Both the position numbers and the translations under genes were made by a program. The notes beneath the pieces are model-generated. The model saw nothing but the letters and a program-made list of their open reading frames with translations. It searched no databases and was not told where the DNA came from. Shown here piece by piece: positions 1 to 5,227 of a DNA stretch of 10,101 bases. This DNA is from Alphaproteobacteria bacterium (GTDB lineage: Bacteria > Pseudomonadota > Alphaproteobacteria > Rhizobiales > Aestuariivirgaceae), in contig JAPLOT010000325.1 in assembly GCA_026400595.1 (NCBI GenBank), forward strand, positions 12,130 through 22,230, read 5' to 3'. Each line of letters opens with the position of its first letter. The first letter of the stretch is position 1.

Positions 1-182
1 GCCAGATCGCAGGTCTCGAAACGCAGCTTCACCTGCTGGCGGGTATCGCCCGAGGATGTCCAGCCCATCAGCGGGTCGGTGGTGCGCGGGGCGGAGGCCT
101 CGAACTCGAGGATCCAGTCCTGCGACTTGCCCTTGCCGGACTGCATGGCGTTGCGGGCAGGCTTGTAGATGCGTACCGGCAT
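1..182 (-). CDS. Complex I accessory subunit, NDUFS4-like (partial, 3' end outside window)
   Basis: The N-terminal 60 residues are visible, starting at the ATG at 182-180. They begin MPVRIYKPARNAMQSGK and contain DPLMGWTSSGDTRQQV at about residues 37-52. This matches the ETC complex I subunit family (mitochondrial NDUFS4/18-kDa subunit), which in alphaproteobacteria is a soluble protein of roughly 100 residues bound to the peripheral arm of NADH:quinone oxidoreductase. The visible part therefore covers over half of a normal-length protein. A GGAG Shine-Dalgarno sequence lies 5 bases before the start. The gene begins 29 bases after the tRNA-Pro gene on the same strand, so the two may share a transcript. 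Family assignment rests on recognised motifs; assembly into complex I is inferred from the family. Confidence 0.9.
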   Translation of the reverse strand, partial: MPVRIYKPARNAMQSGKGKSQDWILEFEASAPRTTDPLMGWTSSGDTRQQVKLRFETCDL

Positions 183-211
183 AATGTCTCCGTCTCTCCG
201 CTGCGCCCGGC

Positions 212-288
212 TGGTCGGGGTGGCCAGATTCGAACTGACGACCCCCTGCGCCCAAGGCAGGTGCGCTACCAGACTGCGCTACACCCCG
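212..288 (-). tRNA. tRNA-Pro (anticodon UGG)
   Basis: On the minus strand the 77 bases fold as a complete tRNA. The acceptor stem CGGGGTG pairs with CACCCCG, followed by discriminator A and an encoded CCA end (214-212). The D arm has stem GCGC/GCGC. The anticodon stem CCTGC/GCAGG encloses loop CTTGGGC with anticodon TGG at 254-252. The T arm carries GTTCGAATC. A C as first base of the acceptor is typical of tRNA-Pro. It should read CCA and, by wobble, other proline codons. It lies between the DUF192 gene (58 bases upstream) and the complex I subunit gene (29 bases downstream). Confidence 0.97.
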
Positions 289-346
289 ACTGGCCGTGGA
301 GCCCGCTCATATCCGAAAAGCGCGGTCCGGAGCAAGGCTGGCGTTG

Positions 347-811
347 TCAGTCCTCGGTCTTGAAGATGCGATGGTAGACCGTGTCACCCGGCCGGATCCC
401 CAGCTTGCGCGTGGTCCCTCCGGCAAGCTCCAGCACAGCAAGCACCGGCTCCCGCACCCCGATGATCGCTTCCGAGCGCGGCACCGTGTTCTCGGCAATA
501 TAGGCGATGGTGCCATCGGCGCGGATGAACAGCATGTCGAGCGGAATGTAGGTATTCTTCATCCACATCGCCGCTTCGCGCGGCGTGCCGAAATCGAACA
601 GCATGCCCCGGTCTTCGGGAAGGCGTTGCCGGAACATCAGGCCGCGGGCGCGCAAGGCATCGGTATCGGCGATCTCGACCGTGAACATCTTCGCATCGTC
701 TTCGGTGGCGATGGTGATGGGTTCGAGCTTGGAGAGAAGCTGCTCCTCCGCCACGGCGGGGCGGAAGAGAGCCAGAAGCGTTATGACAAGGGCCAGAACA
801 AGCGAGCGCAT
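347..811 (-). CDS. Secreted DUF192 family protein
   Basis: This 154-residue protein has an N-terminal signal peptide: an Arg near the start, a hydrophobic stretch at about residues 4-16 and a likely cleavage site after AVA at residue 21. The rest, from about residue 42, is a DUF192 domain with the family landmarks RGLM (56-59), a GMLFDF stretch (69-74), MWMKNT (82-87) and PLDM (90-93). DUF192 proteins are small beta-rich periplasmic or exported proteins of unknown biochemical role. The start at 811 is supported by GGAGAGAAG at 826-818, 6 bases upstream. The gene lies 38 bases after the cold-shock gene on the same strand, so they are probably cotranscribed. Family is certain; function is unknown. 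Confidence 0.92.
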   Translation of the reverse strand: MRSLVLALVITLLALFRPAVAEEQLLSKLEPITIATEDDAKMFTVEIADTDALRARGLMFRQRLPEDRGMLFDFGTPREAAMWMKNTYIPLDMLFIRADGTIAYIAENTVPRSEAIIGVREPVLAVLELAGGTTRKLGIRPGDTVYHRIFKTED

Positions 812-849
812 GGATGACTTCTCTCCGGCAATTGCAGCGGAAGAAGGGC

Positions 850-1431
850 TCAGTTGGTGTGTGCCGGTCCGCCTTCGAGAGTCAGCCGCACTTCGGCTGC
901 CATCTTGCCTTTCGGGCCATCGCCAAAGCGGACATAGACCCAGGTGTCAGGCTGCAGCTCGGCAATGGCCGTCCGGCGCAGCGTTTCCATGTGAACGAAT
1001 ATATCGGGCTGGCCTTCGCCTTCGGACACGAAGCCGAAACCGCGGGCACGGTTGAACCACTTGACCTTCACGCGGATCCAGCCGGTCGTCGGCGTGACCG
1101 TGGTGTGGGCCCTGCTCTTGCGCTCGACGGGATGAATGGCCGTGGACAGGTCGACCGACAGCACGCGGAGGCACTGGTAGCCTTTCTGCCGCTCCACCAC
1201 CTCACAGGACACCCGGGCGCCCTCCAGCGGTGCCTCGAACCCATCCCGCTTGAGACAGCTCAGGTGAAGAAGGATATCCTGCATGCCGTTGTCAGGGATG
1301 ATGAACCCATAACCCCGCGCCACATCGAACCATTTCACCAGGCCATTCACCTGGATGATCCGAACATTCGCCTCCGGAGCTTGCGGTAGACCCGCAACTT
1401 CCCCGCCCTTTTGGGCGCCACTCGCCGCCAT
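850..1431 (-). CDS. Double cold-shock-domain protein
   Basis: This 193-residue protein contains two cold-shock domains. The first spans about residues 28-95, with KWFDVARGYGFI (33-44, RNP1-like) and DILLH (52-56, RNP2-like). The second spans about 119-187, with KWFNRARGFGFV (124-135) and DIFVH (143-147). A basic linker at about 96-118 joins them, and a low-complexity N-terminal tail of about 26 residues precedes them. Cold-shock domains bind single-stranded RNA or DNA and act as RNA chaperones in the cytoplasm. Double-domain versions are characteristic of alphaproteobacteria and are often growth-phase regulated rather than strictly cold induced. The start has only a GGGG-type ribosome site 6-7 bases upstream. 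It is the first gene of the probable operon with DUF192. Confidence 0.95.
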   Translation of the reverse strand: MAASGAQKGGEVAGLPQAPEANVRIIQVNGLVKWFDVARGYGFIIPDNGMQDILLHLSCLKRDGFEAPLEGARVSCEVVERQKGYQCLRVLSVDLSTAIHPVERKSRAHTTVTPTTGWIRVKVKWFNRARGFGFVSEGEGQPDIFVHMETLRRTAIAELQPDTWVYVRFGDGPKGKMAAEVRLTLEGGPAHTN

Positions 1432-1542
1432 GACTTACCCCAATGTCCCACTGGCCGAACGCGTGTTGCCTCTGCACCGCCAGTCAATGGTTAATCTGCG
1501 CAAAACCCAAGGCTTTGTACAGGGTATTGCGTCGTCCGCCAG

Positions 1543-1551
1543 TGTGGATAA
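1543..1551 (-). promoter_or_regulatory. Perfect DnaA box
   Basis: The minus strand reads TTATCCACA, an exact match to the high-affinity DnaA consensus. It is the only exact copy I saw in this intergenic region, and it lies about 110 bases upstream of the cold-shock start codon. A single box does not make an origin; if functional it would more likely be a regulatory or DnaA-titrating site. Confidence 0.45.
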
Positions 1552-1572
1552 GCGCAGCTCATGCGACAAGGC

Positions 1573-1602
1573 TTCGTACGCGCCAGTGGGATGGCAATTC
1601 AA
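1573..1602 (-). promoter_or_regulatory. Candidate sigma-70 promoter for the cold-shock gene
   Basis: On the minus strand, TTGAAT (1602-1597) and TACGAA (1578-1573) are 18 bases apart and face the cold-shock gene. Transcription would start near 1566, giving a leader of roughly 135 bases. Long leaders are common on cold-shock mRNAs. The match to consensus is moderate, and other weak pairs exist in the same region. Confidence 0.25.
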
Positions 1603-1660
1603 GTTATGGGAATCACGCGGCGATTTGGCCTGACGGGAGTTTCGATCAAATGAATTGCTT

Positions 1661-1678
1661 TGTTGCAAGCATGCAACA
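1661..1678. repeat. 7-bp inverted repeat (possible operator)
   Basis: TGTTGCA and its exact reverse complement TGCAACA flank a 4-base spacer (AGCA). No run of T follows on either strand that would suit an intrinsic terminator immediately after the stem. The symmetry would suit binding by a dimeric regulator. It lies about 230 bases upstream of the cold-shock start and 60 bases beyond the sirtuin stop. Confidence 0.35.
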
Positions 1679-1711
1679 TCGCCAATCTGTTTTTGCAGCA
1701 ACGCGATTCCA

Positions 1712-1728
1712 GACCAGCGGCGCTGATC
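1712..1728 (-). terminator. Weak hairpin after the sirtuin gene
   Basis: The minus strand reads GATCAGC GCC GCTGGTC, a 7-bp stem with one G-U pair and a 3-base loop, starting 10 bases after the sirtuin stop codon. There is no T run after it, so it is at best a partial or Rho-assisted terminator, or an end protecting the 3' side of the mRNA. Confidence 0.25.
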
Positions 1729-1738
1729 GCAGGCCCTC

Positions 1739-2518
1739 CTACCCCGAGTGATTCGCCGAGGTCAGGGCAAGCCGCGCGAGCAGTGCCAACAGCACATCGC
1801 CGAGTTCGGCGTGAACCACCAGGTCGGCAAGGCCGTCGAGCCCCGTCGCCTCGCGATTGACGATCACCAGCTGCGCCCGATTCTGTTTGGCCATGACCGG
1901 AAAGCCGGCCGCCGGAAACACCTGGAGCGAAGAGCCCAGCGCCAGAAAGAGATCGGCGTTCAGAGTCGCGGCGCGTGCGTCCGCCATCTCCTGCTCGGGC
2001 ATGGCCTGCCCGAAGGAGATGGTGGCCGACTTCACGATGCCGCCGCAGCCGACACAGGCGGGCGTCCGCCCCCTCAGCTCGAGTTCGTCCCTGGCCCAGG
2101 AGAGCTCGTGGCGCATTCCGCAGGCGAGGCAGGCCGCATAGGTGCCGTTGCCGTGCAACTCGATGATCCGGTCGGGAGGGACCCCGGATGCCGCATGAAG
2201 CCCGTCGATGTTCTGGGTGATGACGTGCGAGACATGGCCGCGCCGCATCAGCTCGGATATCACGCGATGACCAGCACCGGGCCGCGCCGCCGACAGGTTT
2301 TCATGGATGGCGAAAAAACGCTTCCAGGCTTCCCGGCGGGCCTCTTCGGACGACATGAAGGCGCTGAACTCGATGGGCTTGTAGCGGGTCCAGAAGCCGC
2401 CGGGCGAACGGAAGTCCGGAATGCCGCACTCCGTCGACATGCCTGCGCCGGTGAAGACCACCGCGCGCCTTGCGCGCTGGACCATTGCGGCCAGTTCTTC
2501 TATGTCTCGGTCAATCAC
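1739..2518 (-). CDS. Sir2-family NAD-dependent protein deacylase (sirtuin)
   Basis: This 259-residue protein has the full sirtuin core. The NAD-binding motif GAGMSTECGIPDFRS spans residues 24-38, TQNIDGLH is at 101-108, and the catalytic histidine is H122 in ELHGN. A zinc ribbon is formed by C130, C133, C155 and C158. GSSLQVFPA (195-203) and IVNRE (219-223) complete the NAD site. Sirtuins remove acetyl or longer acyl groups from lysine, consuming NAD+ and releasing nicotinamide and O-acyl-ADP-ribose. It lacks an obvious CobB/SIRT5-type motif, so its acyl preference is open. The start is a GTG at 2518 with no clear Shine-Dalgarno sequence. An ATG at 2485 (residue 12) is an alternative, but residues 1-11 resemble normal sirtuin N-termini. 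It diverges from glyoxalase I with 11 bases between start codons. Confidence 0.93.
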   Translation of the reverse strand: MIDRDIEELAAMVQRARRAVVFTGAGMSTECGIPDFRSPGGFWTRYKPIEFSAFMSSEEARREAWKRFFAIHENLSAARPGAGHRVISELMRRGHVSHVITQNIDGLHAASGVPPDRIIELHGNGTYAACLACGMRHELSWARDELELRGRTPACVGCGGIVKSATISFGQAMPEQEMADARAATLNADLFLALGSSLQVFPAAGFPVMAKQNRAQLVIVNREATGLDGLADLVVHAELGDVLLALLARLALTSANHSG

Positions 2519-2529
2519 GAGGAGAACCC

Positions 2530-2949
2530 ATGAAGTACCTGCATACGATGATCCGCGTCTCCAATCTTGAGCAGTCGCTCGACTTCTTCATCAACAAACT
2601 CGGCTTTGTCGAGCAGCGGCGCTACGACAACGAGAAGGGCCGCTTCACCCTCGTCTTCGTGGCCGCGCCCGAAAGCCCCGACGCCCCGGTGGAACTGACC
2701 TACAACTGGGACCCCGAAGTCTATACGGGCGGGCGCAACTTCGGTCACCTCGCACTCGGCGTCGACCACATCTACGACTACTGCGCCAACCTGCAGAAGC
2801 ACGGCATTGTCATCAACCGGCCACCCCGCGACGGCCGCATGGCCTTCATCCGCACCCCGGACGGAATCTCCATCGAGCTTCTGCAGAAGGGTGAGGCGCT
2901 GCCCATTGCCGAACCCTGGGCCAGCATGCCCAATACCGGCAGCTGGTAG
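2530..2949 (+). CDS. gloA: Glyoxalase I (lactoylglutathione lyase)
   Basis: This 139-residue protein belongs to the vicinal-oxygen-chelate fold. It converts the hemithioacetal of methylglyoxal and glutathione into S-lactoylglutathione, the first step of methylglyoxal detoxification. The four expected metal ligands are in place: H5 (YLHTMIRV), E55 (VELTYNW), H73 (NFGHLAL) and E116 (GISIELLQ). The KLGF and TPDG stretches are also typical. The short length, close to the E. coli enzyme, suggests the Ni/Co-dependent type rather than the longer zinc type (inference). The ATG at 2530 is chosen because GAGGAG (2519-2524) lies 5 bases upstream and because H5 then falls at the usual position. The frame is open further upstream to 2470, but that part overlaps the sirtuin gene. 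The gene ends 4 bases from the convergent cupin remnant. Confidence 0.95.
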   Translation: MKYLHTMIRVSNLEQSLDFFINKLGFVEQRRYDNEKGRFTLVFVAAPESPDAPVELTYNWDPEVYTGGRNFGHLALGVDHIYDYCANLQKHGIVINRPPRDGRMAFIRTPDGISIELLQKGEALPIAEPWASMPNTGSW

Positions 2950-2953
2950 GGCG

Positions 2954-3267
2954 TCACCACTTGCCATCGACGGCATAGGCTTCGTCCATTCCAGGCCAGG
3001 GCGGCATGGTGATGCCCACCGCGACGAGCGGCTCTTCCCCATCGCAGCGGAACTGGAAGGCCGTCCCAACCGGTATCGTGATGGAGATGCCGGGGTACAC
3101 ATCGGTGACGTCTTCGATGTTGGCATGGCGGCGCCAGATCCGGCCCTTTCCGCCAATGAAGACCCACACTTCCTCCACCATCCGATGGGCCACCGGCTTC
3201 GGACTTCGGAGCCGTCCGGTGCAATGACGTCGGGCGCATGGCTGCGCCTGCGGGTCTGAAAGCTCAT
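2954..3267 (-). pseudogene. Cupin-domain gene, disrupted (internal deletion and frameshift)
   Basis: The gene starts at ATG 3267, within an ATGA overlap with the dehydrogenase stop, and first encodes MSFQTRRRSHAPDVIAPDGSEVR. Near 3197-3210 the frame is lost: the recognisable protein resumes in another frame as PVAHRMVEEVWVFIGG and continues to the stop at 2954. The rest is a typical cupin C-terminal part, with YPGISITIPVGTAFQFR and a TMPPWPG ending. From memory of the family, about 20-25 residues forming the first barrel strands normally sit between SEVR and VAHR, and they are absent here. A tandem 7-base repeat (CTTCGGA twice, 3197-3210) marks the junction. A 79-residue remnant could still be made from a GTG at 3193, but it would lack part of the barrel. 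Family function is unassigned; a small-molecule-binding role is plausible. Confidence 0.72.
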
Positions 3268-4010
3268 GGCATCAACTGCCCGCCATTCACCTCGATCACC
3301 TGGCCCGTGACATAGCCGCTCGCCCTTTCGCTGGCGAGATAGAGGAAGGTCCCGGCGCAGTCCTCTGCGAGGCCAAGGCGCTGCATCGGAATGGTTTTGC
3401 GCGCCGCCTCGCGCTTGGCCTCGTCGGAGAACCGGTCGTGAAAGGCTGTGTGGATGGTGCCCGGAGAAACGCAATTCACCCGTATGCCATGGCTCACAAG
3501 CTCCTTGGCCAGGGTTTTGGAGAAAGCCGAGACAAAGGCCTTGGCCCCGGCATAGACACTGCCGCCGGGACTGGAGCCATTGCGGGCGGCAATGGAGGTG
3601 ACATTGATGATGTTGCCGGACCCCTGCCCCTTCATCAGGCCGGCGGCGATCCGGCAGCAGTGAATGAGCTGGCGGCAATTGAGGTCGAAGACCTTGTCGA
3701 TGAACTCATCGTCGAGTTCGGTGACGGGTACGCGGGCCACCAGACTGCCCGCATTGTTGACCAGAACATCGATCCGGCCGAATCGCGCAATGGCGGCATC
3801 GAAGAGCGCCTTCGGCGCCGTGGTGGCGGTGAGATCAAGCCTGATCGTTGCAATTCCTGCGGCCTCGACCTTCGCCAGTTCCGGCCCACCGCCGAAGTAC
3901 TGGGCCAGTACCTTCGCCCCCCCTTCCGCGAAGGCCAGCGCGGCGGCACCTCCAATCCCCGTGACGCCGCCGGTTACAACAACCACCTTGCCTTTCAGAT
4001 CGTCAAACAT
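3264..4010 (-). CDS. Short-chain dehydrogenase/reductase (SDR)
   Basis: This 248-residue classical SDR has the cofactor motif TGGVTGIG at residues 13-20, D59 after the third strand, NNAG at 85-88 and the complete catalytic tetrad N111, S139, Y153 and K157 (YAGAK). The C-terminal part has the usual PG motif (CVSPGTIHT) and the ending ASGYVTGQVIEVNGG. Such enzymes oxidise or reduce alcohols, sugars or ketones with NAD(P)(H); the substrate cannot be read from sequence. The start at ATG 4010 is supported by AAGGGGA 5 bases upstream. The frame runs open to 4118, but those residues do not look like SDR sequence. The stop overlaps the cupin start by 4 bases, so the two were made as a coupled pair before the cupin gene broke. 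Confidence 0.92.
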   Translation of the reverse strand: MFDDLKGKVVVVTGGVTGIGGAAALAFAEGGAKVLAQYFGGGPELAKVEAAGIATIRLDLTATTAPKALFDAAIARFGRIDVLVNNAGSLVARVPVTELDDEFIDKVFDLNCRQLIHCCRIAAGLMKGQGSGNIINVTSIAARNGSSPGGSVYAGAKAFVSAFSKTLAKELVSHGIRVNCVSPGTIHTAFHDRFSDEAKREAARKTIPMQRLGLAEDCAGTFLYLASERASGYVTGQVIEVNGGQLMP

Positions 4011-4064
4011 AGAGTCCCCTTGGGTTGAAAGGGCCATCATGCCCCAACAGGAAAGGTTGCGCCA

Positions 4065-4451
4065 TTGTCCCGGGGCCTGGCAGTCTGGCTGGTCATCATG
4101 CTTGTCGAAACACTTCATGGCCTGTTGCGCGGGCTATTGCTTGTTCCTCGCGTCGGCGAGGAAGTGGCTGGCCGCATCGGCTGGCCGATCGGGCTGGTGA
4201 TCGTCCTGGGCATTTCCCTCGCCCTTGCGCCGTGGATGGCAATCCGCGACACATCTGCCCTTCTCCGCCTCGGCGGGCTGTGGGCGGTGCTGACGCTCAT
4301 CTTCGAAGTTACCATCGGACTTCTGCGCGGCCTCGACTTGCCGCGACTCCTGGCGGAATCCAATCCGCTGGCGGGGGGCCTTGCGATCTACAGCCTCGCC
4401 ATCATGTTCCTTGCTCCCCTGCTGGCGGCACGCCTGCGTGGCCTGACGTGA
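4065..4451 (+). CDS. Small four-helix membrane protein, unknown function
   Basis: This 128-residue protein is almost entirely hydrophobic, with four predicted membrane helices at about residues 4-26, 38-57, 67-86 and 103-122. Polar residues sit inside the helices: E15, H18 and R22 in the first and E81 in the third. They could form a buried functional site. I recognise the pattern as a small conserved hypothetical membrane protein of alphaproteobacteria but know no function. The start is taken as TTG at 4065 because AGGAAAGG (4049-4056) lies 8 bases upstream; the first ATG in frame (4098) would cut into helix one. The stop overlaps the next start as GTGA, which points to translational coupling with the oxygenase-like gene. 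It diverges from the dehydrogenase gene, 54 bases away. Confidence 0.8.
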   Translation: MSRGLAVWLVIMLVETLHGLLRGLLLVPRVGEEVAGRIGWPIGLVIVLGISLALAPWMAIRDTSALLRLGGLWAVLTLIFEVTIGLLRGLDLPRLLAESNPLAGGLAIYSLAIMFLAPLLAARLRGLT

Positions 4452-5224
4452 ACGACCTTCTCAAGCGCGGCTGGGTGGCATTTCCGCAGGACTCAGCAGT
4501 CCTGGATTGGATCGCTGCGGCCGGGCCGGCGGCGCAGCGTGTGGCATCTGATCCGGGCAACGAACACTGGTTCCGTCATGGCCGCACATGGTTCGCCGGG
4601 GTGAATGCCCTGCCCAACGATACGGCAGGCTCCGTCCCCGATGGTCCAGCCTTCACGGGCGCCGCACGGAGCTTTCTGGCCTCCTACATGGGGACGCACC
4701 CCATTGCATTCGACAACGGACAGGTCTCTGTCTGCTATCCGGGCTACCCGCAGGCTCAATACGGCGAGAGCGATGCTGCAGTCCGCTTCCGCCGCGACAG
4801 GGATGCCGCCCATGTCGACGGCCTGATCGGAGAAGGGGAACCCAAGCGTCGCTTCCTGCGGGAGCCGCATGCTTTCGTGCTCGGAATACCCCTTTGCAAC
4901 GTCGATGCGGAGATGTCGCCACTCGTGGTCTGGGAGGGCTCGCACGAGGTCATGCGTGCCGCATTCCTCCGTGTACTGAGCTCCAATGATCCGAAGCACT
5001 GGCCGTCAGTCGATCTTACCGATGCCTATACGGCGGCGCGACGTGAGGTGTTTTCCTCTTGTGTGAGGGTCGAGGTCTGCACCACTCTCGGACAATGCTA
5101 TGTGCTGCACCGGCTTGCCCTGCATGGCGTCGCGCCATGGGGCCGGTCGAATGCAAAGGAGCGGCCGGTGATCTATTTCCGGCCGCTCCTCGACAATCTC
5201 GAATCCTGGCTAGGTCGACCCTGA
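4448..5224 (+). CDS. Phytanoyl-CoA-dioxygenase-like (Fe(II)/2-oxoglutarate) protein
   Basis: This 258-residue protein starts at GTG 4448, which overlaps the stop of the membrane protein gene (GTGA). It carries a plausible iron-binding facial triad: H122 and D124 in AAHVDG, and H226 in HRLALHGVAPW. R239 or R245 (ERPVIYFRP) is placed to bind 2-oxoglutarate. The spacing of the distal part resembles PhyH-family enzymes. Other conserved-looking stretches are WFAGVNALPND (48-58), PLVVWEGSHEVMRAA (158-172) and DLTDAYTAARREVF (189-202). I recall similar proteins in many alphaproteobacteria, usually annotated as hypothetical or PhyH-like. Hydroxylation of a small molecule is the likely activity; the substrate is unknown. 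The frame is open upstream to 4025, but that part only shadows the membrane protein gene. It ends 3 bases from the convergent tsf gene, and its 3' end contains a strong hairpin. Confidence 0.82.
   Translation: MNDLLKRGWVAFPQDSAVLDWIAAAGPAAQRVASDPGNEHWFRHGRTWFAGVNALPNDTAGSVPDGPAFTGAARSFLASYMGTHPIAFDNGQVSVCYPGYPQAQYGESDAAVRFRRDRDAAHVDGLIGEGEPKRRFLREPHAFVLGIPLCNVDAEMSPLVVWEGSHEVMRAAFLRVLSSNDPKHWPSVDLTDAYTAARREVFSSCVRVEVCTTLGQCYVLHRLALHGVAPWGRSNAKERPVIYFRPLLDNLESWLGRP
5157..5190 (-). terminator. 12-bp hairpin serving tsf, embedded in the oxygenase gene
   Basis: AGGAGCGGCCGG (5157-5168) and CCGGCCGCTCCT (5179-5190) are perfect inverted copies around a 10-base loop. On the minus strand the stem begins 37 bases after the tsf stop codon and ends in a short T run (TTT, then GC). 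That is what a short-tailed intrinsic terminator for rpsB-tsf would look like. On the plus strand it codes for the conserved ERPVIYFRP region of the oxygenase. The T run is short, so termination may be partial. Confidence 0.6.
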
Positions 5225-5227
5225 CGG

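Larger units (their letters stand above)
1432..1738. other. Intergenic region between cold-shock and sirtuin genes
   Basis: These 307 bases hold no convincing gene. The reading frames that cross them lack recognisable protein features and run into neighbouring genes. The region is visibly richer in A and T than its surroundings. It contains a perfect DnaA box (1543-1551), a candidate promoter for the cold-shock gene (1573-1602), a palindrome (1661-1678) and a hairpin just after the sirtuin stop codon (1712-1728). A small RNA cannot be excluded by eye. Confidence 0.7.

Noticed and set aside
814..1389. A 191-codon open frame on the plus strand opposite the cold-shock gene
   Set aside because: It is a shadow of the double cold-shock gene and shows no domain of its own.
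1435..1701. An 88-codon frame on the minus strand in the intergenic region
   Set aside because: It has mixed composition, no family resemblance, and overlaps the likely promoter and leader of the cold-shock gene.
1432..1738. Possible replication origin, because of the DnaA box
   Set aside because: Only one box was found, with no cluster of boxes, no clear AT-rich unwinding block and none of the genes usually next to an alphaproteobacterial origin.
1748..2533. A 261-codon open frame on the plus strand opposite the sirtuin
   Set aside because: It is the complement of a confident gene, with no protein family features.
2515..3678. A 387-codon open frame on the minus strand
   Set aside because: It runs antisense through glyoxalase I and out of frame through the dehydrogenase. 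Only its short stretch near 3200-3267 is real, as the first 23 residues of the broken cupin gene.
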